Source of the DNA: Sordaria brevicollis | Taxonomy: Eukaryota > Ascomycota > Sordariomycetes > Sordariales > Sordariaceae | Length of the DNA stretch: 64,000 nucleotides | Assembly: GCA_033439795.1 (NCBI GenBank) | Contig: JAUTDP010000008.1 | Location: 3,100,001 to 3,164,000, forward strand | Reading direction: 5' to 3' | Part shown: positions 53,787 to 64,000 of the stretch, piece by piece | How the letters are laid out: the number at the start of each line of letters is the position of its first letter | How positions within the stretch are numbered: the first letter of the stretch is position 1 | Program-made: the position numbers and the translations under genes | Notes under the pieces: model-generated | Seen by the model: the letters and a program-made list of their open reading frames with translations, nothing else | Database searches by the model: none | What the model was told of the DNA's origin: nothing

Positions 53787-54972
53787 ATGGCGCTTATTGT
53801 CGACAAGCATAGGCCGAGGTCCCTCGACACCCTCACATATCATCATGAATTGTCAGAGAGGTTAAGGTCACTGGTAAGCAAACATCATGCTTCCTCCCGC
53901 AAACGAAGCTCCCCGCTGATGACGTCTCTAGGCGCAAAGCGGTGACTTTCCCCACCTTCTCGTCTACGGTCCCTCCGGCGCGGGGAAGAAGACCCGAATT
54001 GTCGCTACTTTGAAGGAGTTGTACGGCCCCGGTGTAGAGAAGATCAAGATCGACGCCCGCGTCTTCCAAACCAGCAGTAACCGCAAGCTCGAATTCAACA
54101 TTGTCGCATCAGTCTACCATCTCGAAATTACCCCGTCCGATGTCGGCAACTATGACCGAGTAGTCGTCCAGGACCTTCTCAAGGAGGTAGCGCAAACACA
54201 ACAAGTCGATCAGTCAGCGAAGCAGAGGTTCAAGGTGGTCGTCATCAACGAGGCCGACCACCTCACCAGAGATGCGCAGGCCGCCCTTCGTCGCACTATG
54301 GAGAAGTATTCGCCTAACCTACGCCTGATTCTTCTCGCCAACTCGACAGCCAATATCATCGCACCCATCCGATCGCGTTGCTTGCTCGTGCGAGTAGCGG
54401 CCCCGACACATGAAGAGATCTGCGACGTCCTTGCGTCGTCGGCGAAGAAGGAGGGCTGGCCGGTTGTCAAGGGTCTACACCAGAGGATAGCCGAGGAAAG
54501 CGGAAGGAATCTTCGCAGGGCATTGTTGATGTACGAGGCAGTACATGCGACAAAGTGAGTGACTGCATCCATACCTTATGCCGTTGATGCCTCACAGTTA
54601 CTAACACAACCCACCCACAACAGTGAAAAAGTCACAGACACCACCCCAATCCCGCCACCAGACTGGGAGGCGCTCATCGGACAAATCGCCAAGGAGATCA
54701 TGGAGGAGCACACTCCAGCACGAATTCTGCAAGTGCGAGCGAAGCTTTATGATCTTCTGACGCACTGCATCCCCGCGACGACCATCCTCAAGACGCTCAC
54801 GTTCAAGCTAATCCCCATGATCGACGACGCACTCAAAGCGGATGTGATCTACTGGTCTGCGTTTTATGAGCATCGCATCAAGACGGGTACGAAGGTCATT
54901 TTCCACTTGGAGGCGTTTGTGGCCAAGTTTATGAGGATATTCGAGATGTATCTGATGAGCATGGACTTGTAA
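53787..54972 (+). CDS. rfc5: Replication factor C subunit 5 (yeast Rfc5 / human RFC3 type)
   Basis: Three exons (53787-53873, 53932-54554, 54624-54972) give 352 aa, the normal size for a small RFC subunit. MALIVDKHRPRSLDTLTYH opens the RFC box. The degenerate Walker A is GPSGAGKKTR, with KK in place of KT, typical of Rfc5, which does not hydrolyse ATP. The Walker B-like region is VVINEADHLTRDAQAALRRTMEKY (N-E-A-D instead of D-E-A-D), followed by the SRC motif APIRSRCLLVRV. The C-terminal collar domain (VIYWSAFYEHRIKTG...) ends the protein. It binds PCNA within the clamp-loader pentamer. Confidence 0.95.
53874..53931 (+). other. Intron 1 of rfc5
   Basis: GTAAGC donor, GCTGATGAC branch region, TCTAG acceptor, phase 0. 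Confidence 0.9.
54555..54623 (+). other. Intron 2 of rfc5
   Basis: GTGAGT donor, ACTAAC branch site, CAACAG acceptor, phase 2, joining HAT-N to EKVTDTTPI. Confidence 0.92.
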
Positions 54973-55803
54973 CTTTTGTCTGGTTTTTCGGTCTCAAAAT
55001 GGGCATTTTGGCGTTCGGGTTAAGGGAGGGGCATTTGGCGTCGTGTAACCTTATTGTAAGGATTTGTTTGGCGAATTTATGATGGTTATTGCACACAGAA
55101 AAGCAAGGAACGGATGGTATGATAGAGGGTTGCTGTAGTCAGGTGGATGGTACATTGTAAGCTCAAGTGCCGAAGCTGTAGGAGGCTTCATCCCATAGGC
55201 TAAAGGCCGTCGCTCTGCTCATGTTGATACTTTGAGGTACCTCGGTGGCTAGAGGTATACAGCACCGGTTATAAACGACCTCAAGTGGTACACCCAGTCA
55301 GATAGAGATAGCCCCATAGATGGGGTTCAAACTTGAGGCCCTTGATCACTAGGTCATACTCGCCAAGTGCCTTGCAAAGGGAGTCGAGATTGGACATTCG
55401 AGAGAGAACACGCACGGAAGGAATTCAGGCTGGATCGACAGTGTGTGGAGATGTTCCAGAGAGGAAGCAAGGAACAAAGTGGTCGTCAGGGGCACCTTGC
55501 TTTGAAGTGTTCTGAGAGATACACTCCAATGCTGGTGTGACAGTTAGGGAGGTACTTCTGAATCACATTATCCACCTATTAAAACGTCGGGATTTGGAGT
55601 AAACGTCTTAGCGAAAGGATTACATGGCTAACTACATTGAAGATAGGGATTATAGTAGTTTACTAAAGCATATTCAAATTTAGAAAAAGTATCTTTAAAG
55701 CAAAACTACCGGTATGTCTCAATTCCAGAATGAAACCTCTTAGTAAGATATTCTATTGTCTAGCAAAATCGATCCGAGGTATCGAACTAACAGGCAGACT
55801 AGT
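54973..55803. other. rfc5 3' flank up to the RIP-mutated island
   Basis: No gene. Composition shifts towards AT from about 55560 onward. The 5 bases before the LTR (55799-55803, CTAGT) are the target duplication of the retroelement. Confidence 0.5.
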
Positions 55804-55997
55804 TGTCAGATTCCAGGGTGGTATTCTGGGCCAAAATAGTATAGACCAGTATACAGCTAGTTAGTACTACCAGCCACCCAGAAGGTCTTAGTAAATAAGG
55901 GATACCCCCAGCTCCCCCGACCAGAACTCCAGAATCCTATTCTCTACAATTACACATAGATATACAGAATTAATCAATTCCCCTATACAATCTAACA
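55804..55997 (+). repeat. 5' LTR (194 bp)
   Basis: Begins TGTCAGATTCCAGGG, ends ACAATCTAACA, and retains a GC-rich core at about 55899-55922. Differences from the 3' LTR are mostly transitions in both directions, so both LTRs have been mutated independently and lightly. Confidence 0.85.
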
Positions 55998-56011
55998 ATT
56001 AATAGTCTAAT

Positions 56012-57460
56012 ATGCCTATTACTATTAATACCGATAATAACGATAATATTACTATTACTATTACTATTACAATATCTTCTTCAAAGTAAATTAATAAAAT
56101 AACTAATAATAACCCCTTCTTTACTAATAGCGACGATTGGGTCTATTGGGAGGAGATGCTATAGATTAAATACGATTTTAATATTATTAAAGCTTAGCTC
56201 TTGGGCGAAATCGATATACCCCGCGAACTTTTTTACTTTAAACCCGGTAATTTCCTTCTTAAATTAGTTATTAGACTCTATATCGAAATAATTAATAAAG
56301 AGTTACATTTTCTTAAAGCCGGTCTCCTTCGTACTACGATAAATAAGGTTAGAAAGACTATTAAAGTTCCTTACCGTTATTAAAACGATATTTTAATCGA
56401 TAGGATCCTTACTAAAGAAGATTTGGGCAATCTCTAGCTCTATTATAATACTAAAGTTATTTACCCCGATAAAAAGAAGGATTGGTTAAGATTCGAGATT
56501 AGGGATAAGGCCGTAAGAATTTAAATAAGATTTTTAATTAATTATAGACTTTAAGGCTCGGTTATAAAAGAAGAATAGGATACTTAAATTTAATATAACC
56601 TCTTTAAGTAAAGAACCCGATATAATATTATTAATGAATTCGTTAATATTTATAAGGCCTATACCGATAGTGTCGTAATCCTTCGAAAGGAACCGACTAA
56701 TTTTAATACTTAGTTTTAGAATTGGGTTATAATTATAAATAATAGTATTATTAAAGGAATTGGGGAATATATAAACGCTATATCCTAGTATAACGATTTC
56801 CGCGTTATTATTAAAGTTGTCTAACCCAATTATACTAATACGATATAGAAATTTAATAATAAAATAAAAAATAATATTTTAAAGTATATAGAAATGTATA
56901 AGGATTTTAAGAAGTGGGATATAAATAATCGCTGTGGTATTGCAACCCTTGCGGGTAGAAATAGTCGTGGGGCGTTTATTATCGAAGTCGACGGTTAAAT
57001 TTATTATTGCGTTAATAACGATAATAAAATTAGTAATTATTAAGAAGCTAATAATGGGGACGCTCGTTAATAAAATAGAAATAAGAAATTTAAAAATAAT
57101 ATAGGTAAACGAAAATAGGCGTTAGATAATTCCGAGAATATACGTAAGAAATAAAATTCGAGAAATAAGAAGGGTAAAGGTAAAGATTTTCCTGTATATA
57201 AGGTATGCGAGAAAGGATTTTATTCTCTTAAAGAGTATTAATACGTAAATTTAAATATTAAATTTGAAGCTTTTAAGTTATATTTTTCTATTACGCGAGC
57301 CGTTGAAATTAATATTACGAAGGACGTTAATTTGGCTAAAAAAGTTAAGGCTATTAGGGAGAAGGCTATTAAAACGGTAAAGTCTAAATTTGTATAATTC
57401 TTTAGGGAGGAGTATAGGGTAGTTTTCTAAATTAGTAACGGAAATAAGCGAGAAGAATAT
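56012..57460 (+). pseudogene. copia-type Gag, RIP-destroyed
   Basis: An ATG 15 nt after the 5' LTR starts a frame (MPITINTDNNDN) interrupted by stops. The longest remnant (56201-56383) reads as a 60-codon ORF. A possible zinc-knuckle remnant with one Cys (VYKVCEKGFYSLKEYQ) is near 57190-57240. Boundaries approximate. Confidence 0.6.
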
Positions 57461-57474
57461 CCTTTTAAAAATTT

Positions 57475-58080
57475 AATTATTTTAGATTCGGGGAGTTCTC
57501 TTTATATATTTAATAAGATTATTCGTTTTTATTATTTTTATTATACCGATCTAGATAATTATTTATAAGTAGGTGACTCCTATATTGAGATTTAAGGTTT
57601 TGGGGAAGTTAACGTCGTTATTAAAGGTAAAAAAGGTAATTTAAAATTATAATTGAAAGAGGTCGCGTTTTGCCCTAGCTTCGCTATTAATTTTATTTCC
57701 CTTTTCTTATTACGAAAGTAAAGTTTCTATTAGGATTATCGACTTTTAAATAATTATTTAAAGAGAATTAACGGGTTATTCTTCTATTCTTTAAATATTA
57801 TCCTTAATTAAACGGTCCTAGAATATTTATTTATATTATTTACTAAATTAGTATTTATAGTGCGGCGATATTAAGTTAATTCCTATATAAAGAAACCGTC
57901 GATTTAAACCATTAAAATATAGTATTATTAATTCGGTTATTTTAATCCCTAAGTATTCGAATATTTATAAAACGTCGATAGGGTACGATTATAAAGCATT
58001 CTAATTAAGAAGAAGGATACGGATAATATAATTGTAATAGATTTTATTTCGACCGAAAAACCTTCGAACGATCTCCCTTC
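57475..58080 (+). pseudogene. copia-type aspartic protease and GAG-pre-integrase segment, RIP-destroyed
   Basis: ILDSGSSLYIFNK, the protease active-site motif D-S-G, is readable at about 57481-57520. A decayed LGHPS-like segment (IRIFIKRR downstream) lies near 57920-57980. Confidence 0.65.
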
Positions 58081-58139
58081 TACGGTACCTTTAAAAGGGA
58101 TATTAATAATCGAATGCGATACTTATACTATAGTAAAAA

Positions 58140-58900
58140 TACGATGTTAAATACGGCGAATTCTTCGAGACCGTAAATATAAATTAGGGTAACGCCTTGC
58201 AATAGATTTCTTCGAATTCGATAAAGGTATTAACGGATACCGATATTTTATATTTATTATTTATTGATAATTTAGATATATATGGGATTATTACTTTTTG
58301 AACCGGATATTTATTAATATTGCCTCGATTTTGTATAGTTATATGGATATATTGGTATATTGATATAACGTTAAGGTTAAGGCCTTCGAATGTAATAATA
58401 AATTTAACCGAGGAGAAATATTAATTAAGTTCGGAATAAGAGGTATATTGTTCGAGCCTTTTATTCTTAATATTTAAGAATAGAATAGTAGAGTAGAGTG
58501 TTTAGGGGGTGTAGTAAAGTAATAATATAATACTATAAGGAATAGCTTAAAATTTCCGATCGATTTATAGTTAGAAATTATATGCGTAGTAGTTTATTTG
58601 CTAAACCGGTTATTTCGATACCTTTATAATTGGAAATCCTTATACGAACGTTTTTATACTTATATTACTTAATAATATAGTTAATAAGAATTATAGCGAT
58701 TAGATATTAATTACCTTCGAGTATATGGGTGTAAAGTATATTCTATAATTAATACGGTATAAAAGAAAGAGAAATATCGCTAAAAGTATTTCTTTAGAGC
58801 GTAGATTGGTTATTTAGTTAAATATAGCGCTTCTTTAATATATTATATATAGAACCCCGTTACGAAGTAAATTATATAAATACGCGACGTAATATTTAAC
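58140..58900 (+). pseudogene. copia-type integrase core, RIP-destroyed
   Basis: FFEFDKGINGYRYFIFII, the first-Asp region ('D..GP...GYRYFI'), is near 58210. An F-E-C-N-N-K-F motif, a decayed SDNGxEF, is near 58388. The peptide I-Q-E-Q-N-S-R-V-E at about 58480-58505 is the decayed 'QNGxxER' catalytic-Glu motif. Confidence 0.65.
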
Positions 58901-59689
58901 GAACGTATTAAATTCTCCTCCGACGAAATTAATATTAAGGAGGACCTAATAATTTTAGAAATAATAATTATCGAAGAATTTATTAAAAAGCTAAATAAAA
59001 TAAATAAGTAGGACTTAAATTAAGGGGTATTAGCGAATCCTTACCTAGAAAATACCGAGGTCGAACCTCTTTTAAATATAATATTCGAAGAGGAAACCTT
59101 AAATTCCTAGTAAAAAACCGTTTAAGAGATTAAAGCCGGGGATATCTACGAAATTATAAGGCCGGATAAGATGGCTATCGATTTTATTATAGATTTATAT
59201 TTAATGCCGTTAAATACCCCTCCTTCGTACGTAGTAGCTTTGTGTGCGGGCGTTATATTGGATTAAATAATTAATGAATATTTTCGAAAATTAAAGTTAT
59301 AAGAGAGTGCCTTTTTAATAGGAAGATTATTATAATTAATAGTAGAGATAATTATTAGAACGGTTATAAAGGTAGAGGTATAATAGTTGCTAATTAAGTA
59401 CGGTAAATTAAATAGTCTATACCACTATAATTTCTTAGGGGTATTAAAGAGCTATTACGATTTCGAAAATTACCCTCTTAACGAGAAGTTTCGTAAGGTA
59501 GAACGAACCTACCTTAATAGCTATAAAGATATAAGAATTTAGGTTAAGGTCGACCAAAATATCCTTCGTACCAAAGGGAAATAAATCCTTAATTATATAT
59601 AAGTATATATTTATAAATTTAATAAAAATAATATTTTAAATAAAATTAAGGCTAGGTTAATAATCCGAAGAGATTAATAACGTAAAATA

Positions 59690-60960
59690 GGCGCTAATAC
59701 CTATACTTCTACCCTAATAGGAAGGTCCTTCCGAATTATCGTCGTACTAGCAATTCGTTTTAATATAGAACTTATCTAATAAAATGCAATAAACGCCTTC
59801 GTAAACGTTACAATCAATAAAGAGATTTATATACGTATATTATTAAAATATTAGGTAGAAGGAAAGGTTTTTAAATTATTAAAAGCGTTTTATAACTTCC
59901 GATAAGCCCCTTTATTATAATAAAGGGAATTGAACGGAACGTTTAAAGGTATAGGATTTAAAACTATTCCTAAGGATTTATACATTATAAAGAAGGAGAA
60001 AGTACTTATATTATATTACGTTAATAATATCGTTTTTACTTACTTAAAAGAATACGAGGACTAGGTTAAAGAGTATATTAATTTATTATAATTAAAATAT
60101 TAATTAACCGGTAGTAAAGAATTATAATAGTTCTTAGGTATTAAAATTATTTATAACCGTAAAGTAGGAAAAATTTAGCTATTTTAAGAAACTTATATTA
60201 AGAAAATTAATAAATTATTAAAATCGATTTATAAACCTACTATAATACTAATAAAATAATAAAAATTATTACCCTTCGATAAATTAACTAACTATATTAA
60301 AATTAAAAACTACTAGATTAATATAGGCTTTATATTGTACGCCGCTATTAATACGCGATTAAATATAGCTTTCTTAGCTAATCGATTAGTTCGTTTTAAT
60401 TACAATTCTAATTTAGAATATTATAATACTAATAAGAAGGTTATTTATTACTTTTATACAATTAAGGATTAATACCTATATTATAAAGGTAGTAACCAAT
60501 TCGAAATAGCTTTAAACGCCTCGTTTACCAATAATAAAATAAACCGCAAAAACTTTTAAGGATTTACGATTAAATTATACAGTAGATTTATTTATTAGAG
60601 TGCTACTAAACAAACCACTATTACAACGTTAATAATAAAAGTAAAACTTTACATTATTAAGAAGGTTACTAAGGAAATACTATTTATTAACCGATTTATT
60701 AAGGTTCTAGGTATAAAGTTACTTAACGACCCTATCCCTATTATAAAATATAATAATTAATAAATTATTAGAATACTTATTAAGGAAACTCCTACCTTTA
60801 TTATTAAAATAAAGTATATCAATATTTATCGATATTAATTTCGAAAAGAAATTATCGAAAAGGAGACCCTTAAAATTAATTATTTAGAAATAAAAGAAAT
60901 ACCCGTAGATGGACTAACGAAAGTATTTAGAATACTAGAGTATAGGAGGTTTAGGGAGCT
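59690..60960 (+). pseudogene. copia-type reverse transcriptase and RNase H, RIP-destroyed
   Basis: AIRFNIELIQQNAINAFVN (original Q-M-D-V-x-x-A-F) is near 59750-59800. LLKAFYNFRQAPLL (the 'LxKALYGLRQAPR' hallmark) is near 59877-59920. The catalytic box appears as Y-V-N-N-I (from YVDD) near 60020. RNase H remnants reach V-D-G-L-T-K-V near 60908, equivalent to the copia 'ADGLTK' end. Confidence 0.8.
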
Positions 60961-61160
60961 ATTAAGGATATTTATAAAACTATTACGCCCGGTTGTAATA
61001 GGTAATAATAAAAAGATTTTGGAAATAGAGGATTTAAATAAGTATTTAGGTATTATAGTAGGAGAAGTAACGGTAGATTAATTAAAGGGAATAGGAAATG
61101 TGTAAATAGCTTTATTTTCGACCCCAAAAGGGTAATCGAAACGGTCTTCGAGTAAGGGGG

Positions 61161-61356
61161 TGTATTAGATTCTAGGGTAGTATTCTAAGCCAAAATAGTA
61201 TAGATTAGTATATAACTGGTTAGTATTGCCAGCCACCTAGAAGGTTTTAGCAAATAAGGGATACCCCCAGCTCCCCCGACTAGAACTCTAGAATCCTGTT
61301 CTCCACAGTTATATACAGATACACAGAATCAATCAATTCCCCTATACAATCTGACA
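61161..61356 (+). repeat. 3' LTR (196 bp)
   Basis: Begins TGTATTAGATTCTAGGG, ends ACAATCTGACA, and follows the GTAAGGGGG purine run. Followed by CCAGT (61357-61361). Confidence 0.85.
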
Positions 61357-61361
61357 CCAGT

Positions 61362-61972
61362 CTTAAATTGTACGAAATGACCAATTTAGCCCCATGCAAC
61401 TACGACCGTTCCCGCGAACTATCAAAATGGGCAGGCCATATCTGTCGGAAAACCTGGTGTTGCATCTGTTGTATGCAGGGATTATAGGTGGTATCGTAAC
61501 CTCTGACTAGCTCTAATCAGCTCTGAACGACTTTGACGTTATAATTGTGGCTCTATGCGTTAGCCTTAGATTAAGGGAATAGCTTCATTTAAGGGTAATT
61601 TTAGGAAGACGTAATGCTTTGGTTTATAGATTTGTATATAGACCTTTGAGTTCCCTCGTTTGATAGGGATTAACTTATTAGAGACTCTTTAGACCTTTTT
61701 AAGTTAATTTATTTGGTTACTTTAATACATTTTTTATTACCCTTGATAATATTTCTAATAATTAATAATTTGATTAGCGCCTCTATTTCGCTACGAGATT
61801 TGGAGATATTATTACTCCTTTTATACTTCTATTGTATATTTACTTCAATTTTCCAATTAAATTATATTTTTAATTAAATACTATTTATTTTAATTTACTT
61901 CACCTCTATTTTATACTAATCTTCTTTAACGTTCTTTAACGTTTATTTTATCCTATTATTATCGGTTAATAT
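61362..61972. other. Unassigned flank, normal composition changing to AT-rich
   Basis: About 280 nt of ordinary composition follows the LTR element, then AT-rich sequence from about 61640 that continues, interrupted by the MITE, into the second copia-like remnant. No gene seen. Confidence 0.4.
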
Positions 61973-61980
61973 TATTAAAA

Positions 61981-62421
61981 GAGAAACTCTATTTGCACGG
62001 ACATGAAAATCTATTTGCACGGATACCCACTTTTAGTAAAACGTTAAAAACTTTACGAAAAAGGGTCGTGGAAATTCAGAAATAGAATGAATAAGACCAA
62101 TGATTTTTCCTCTATTTTTCGGTTATGCCACTAGAATGCCAAGACATTTCAAAGGCTAGAAAATGAAGGTTTATCGAAGGTTAAACTTGAAAAAAAAGAA
62201 AAAAGAAAATGTATTATTCTAAGTTTAAAATTTAGGTAAAACCCCACTTTGGGAACAAGTGGTGAAAATGACGCTAGTACCGGGAGATAGAGAAAAAAAT
62301 AACAAAAATTCTGATACTATTTATATTTCTATATTTTCAAAACCCAATTGGAAAACTTAGAAAGTATTAAAGTGGGTATCCGTGCAAATAGATTTTTATA
62401 TCCGTGCAAATAGATATTCTC
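61981..62421. mobile_element. MITE, hAT-like, 441 bp, not RIP-mutated
   Basis: Terminal inverted repeats of 53 nt (61981-62033 and 62369-62421) match at 49 of 53 positions. They begin GAGAA and contain two copies each of a TATTTGCACGGA motif. Both sides are flanked by the identical 8-mer TATTAAAA (61973-61980; 62422-62429), the target-duplication length of the hAT superfamily. The interior has no coding potential and keeps many CA/TG dinucleotides, unlike the AT-rich surroundings. No transposase, so it depends on one elsewhere. Confidence 0.82.
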
Positions 62422-62429
62422 TATTAAAA

Positions 62430-64000
62430 ATATTATTATATTCGATAATCTTATTATTAAAATTTCTCATCTTTATTTTAATAACGTTAAAAAATATAAA
62501 GAATAGAAAAACGATTTTTATAAATTAGCTATAAACTACGAAATATTTAATTACTTTAAAGGATTGGAATTAATTCTTCCTAATTTAATTAAAACTCCTA
62601 TAAATAATTACCTTTTTATTTAATAAATTCGAGATCGGATTAATATTATTCGAAATTGTATAATAGGATTATAAAACGGTATTTTAATTTATAATCCTAT
62701 TCAACCCGTTATAACGATTAATACCTTTCGGTTTATTACCGAATAAATTATTAATTTATATATTACCTTTATTAATTTTACTATAAATAGTAAGGAAATA
62801 TATAAGAACGATCGAAAAGAGAATATTTACGATTTTAACGTTTATAAGACTTTCGCCGGTAATAATATTAAATTTCGAAATTGGATATTTAAATTAATTA
62901 AATTAGATTTTAAAATTAGTACTTTTTTATTTAATTTAATAACGTTAAAGTAATTTATTAAAATTCGTCTAATTTATAATTACGACTCTATTAATACTTA
63001 AACTTCTATTTATCGCTATTATAGGGTTTATATTAAACCTTTTATTAAAATCCCTAAGGGCGGAATAAATAAGTAGATTAATAAATAGGATACTCTTATA
63101 ATTTTTAAAATTCGTTATAAAATTCCTAAAATATAAAACGTTAACGTTTAATTTATTAATATCCTTAAAGTATTATTTAATATATAACCCTTATAAATAT
63201 TTAGAGTCCGCTATTATTATAAAAAAGAGGTTCGTTATAATAATTTCGATTTCCGTACGGTTTTTAATAATTTTAAAAAATATAACGCTACCGATAAAAT
63301 TACAACGATTATTACGATTAATATTATTTAAATTCGTATTTTAATTAAGTGAAGAATTAATTTCTACGCCTAAAGTAAGTAAAGACCTACTTTAAAAGAA
63401 AATAAACCTTTTAAACGTAGGAAAATTAATATTAATAACTTAATTAGGGGTAATATTTATTATTTAATTTATAATTGCGGTTAGTATTTATATAAGCGAT
63501 ATTAGTATTTTTACCCTTAATTTATTAAATTTAATTAGTTTAGAAACGAAAACGTTAAAAAGGAAGTTAAGAAACGCTTTTAAAATAATAAAAAACTCCG
63601 CCGCGATTATAAAAAATATTATAAGTCTTTTAAAAAGAAATTTATTAATTAGAATAAAAATTCTTACGCTAATAATAAAAAATTTAATAGCGGAATTAAT
63701 AAATTAAATTAATTAATTAATTTACTTACTTTATTAGGGGAATAAAGAGAGGTTTATAAAATAGCGTTTATTATTACCCTTTAATTAAGCGATAATATTA
63801 TTTATCCGTTTAAAAATTATACTATTCTCAATTCGGGAAATTCGTTATATATTTTTAATTAAATTATTTATTTTTTTAATTTTCGAAGAATTCCTTATAG
63901 CGAATTCCTTTAAATTAGAAATTCTATTATTCCTATTAAGGGATTTAAAATAATTAATATTATTATTAAAAGTAAAAAAGGATTTAAACGGCTTCGATTT
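62430..64000 (+). mobile_element. Second RIP-mutated copia-like element, gag-protease part (runs off right edge)
   Basis: AT-rich sequence whose plus-strand reading recovers gag-like segments (for example R-N-W-I-F-K-L near 62880), a basic Lys/Arg-rich block around 63540-63640, and a protease motif N-S-G-N-S-L-Y-I-F-N at about 63824-63855. The latter aligns with the D-S-G-S-S-L-Y-I-F of the first element, so the two are related families. It likely continues with integrase beyond the window. The MITE at 61981-62421 sits in its upstream part, where an LTR or leader would be expected. The element's left end was not identified. Confidence 0.65.

Larger units (their letters stand above)
55804..61356 (+). 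mobile_element. Ty1/copia-type LTR retrotransposon, RIP-mutated, complete, about 5.55 kb
   Basis: Direct repeats of about 195 bp at both ends (55804-55997 and 61161-61356) start TGT and end ACA, flanked by CTAGT / CCAGT, a 5-bp target duplication differing by one C-to-T. Just before the 3' LTR is a purine run (GTAAGGGGG), the expected polypurine tract. Reading the plus strand through stops recovers gag, aspartic protease, integrase, reverse transcriptase and RNase H in that order, which is the Ty1/copia (not gypsy) order. The interior is heavily RIP-mutated, the LTRs much less so. Confidence 0.85.

Overview
This is a eukaryotic window from a filamentous ascomycete, almost certainly Neurospora or a very close relative. 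The genes have short introns (about 50-270 nt) with GT..AG ends and CTAAC/CTGAC-type branch points. Coding regions are GC-rich and carry acidic, Gln/His/Ser-rich low-complexity tracts. The repeats are saturated with C:G to T:A changes at CpA, the signature of repeat-induced point mutation (RIP). A dicer-like gene with DCL-2 features lies in the middle. No bacterial features (operons, ribosome binding sites, CRISPR) are expected and none were seen.

Layout. 1-0.8 kb: 5' part of an unknown low-complexity protein (-). 2.9-6.1 kb: a RIP-mutated pogo/Fot1-like DNA transposon with TA target duplication and inverted ends. 8.1-55 kb: a gene-rich segment with a CHY/RING ubiquitin ligase (+), a MABP1/WDR62-type WD40 protein (-), DNA polymerase iota (+), an unknown coiled-coil protein (-), a mitochondrial pyruvate-dehydrogenase-type kinase (+), sphingosine-1-phosphate lyase (-), a GT34 alpha-1,6-mannosyltransferase subunit (-), a RING-CH membrane ligase (-), proteasome subunit alpha2 (+), an RCC1/ATS1-like protein (-), Dicer-like 2 (+), RFC1 (-), mitochondrial ribosomal protein L16 (+) and RFC5 (+). 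55.8-64 kb: a second RIP-mutated island with a complete Ty1/copia-type LTR element, a 441-bp non-RIPed inverted-repeat element (hAT-like MITE), and the gag-protease part of another copia-like element that runs off the right edge.

Most genes are housekeeping. Two clamp-loader subunits (RFC1, RFC5) lie within 7 kb of each other, and a translesion polymerase is 30 kb away. The genome-defence theme is visible twice: dcl-2 (RNA silencing) and the RIP-destroyed transposons. Gene models were spliced by hand: every intron given keeps frame on both sides and restores conserved motifs, but none is backed by transcript data.

The most unusual signals are (i) two elements whose cores are heavily RIP-mutated while their termini are nearly intact, (ii) a MITE with a perfect 8-bp target duplication that entered already AT-rich sequence and escaped RIP, and (iii) accessory regions in conserved enzymes (a UBZ-like finger on Pol iota, a charged insertion in the alpha2 proteasome subunit).
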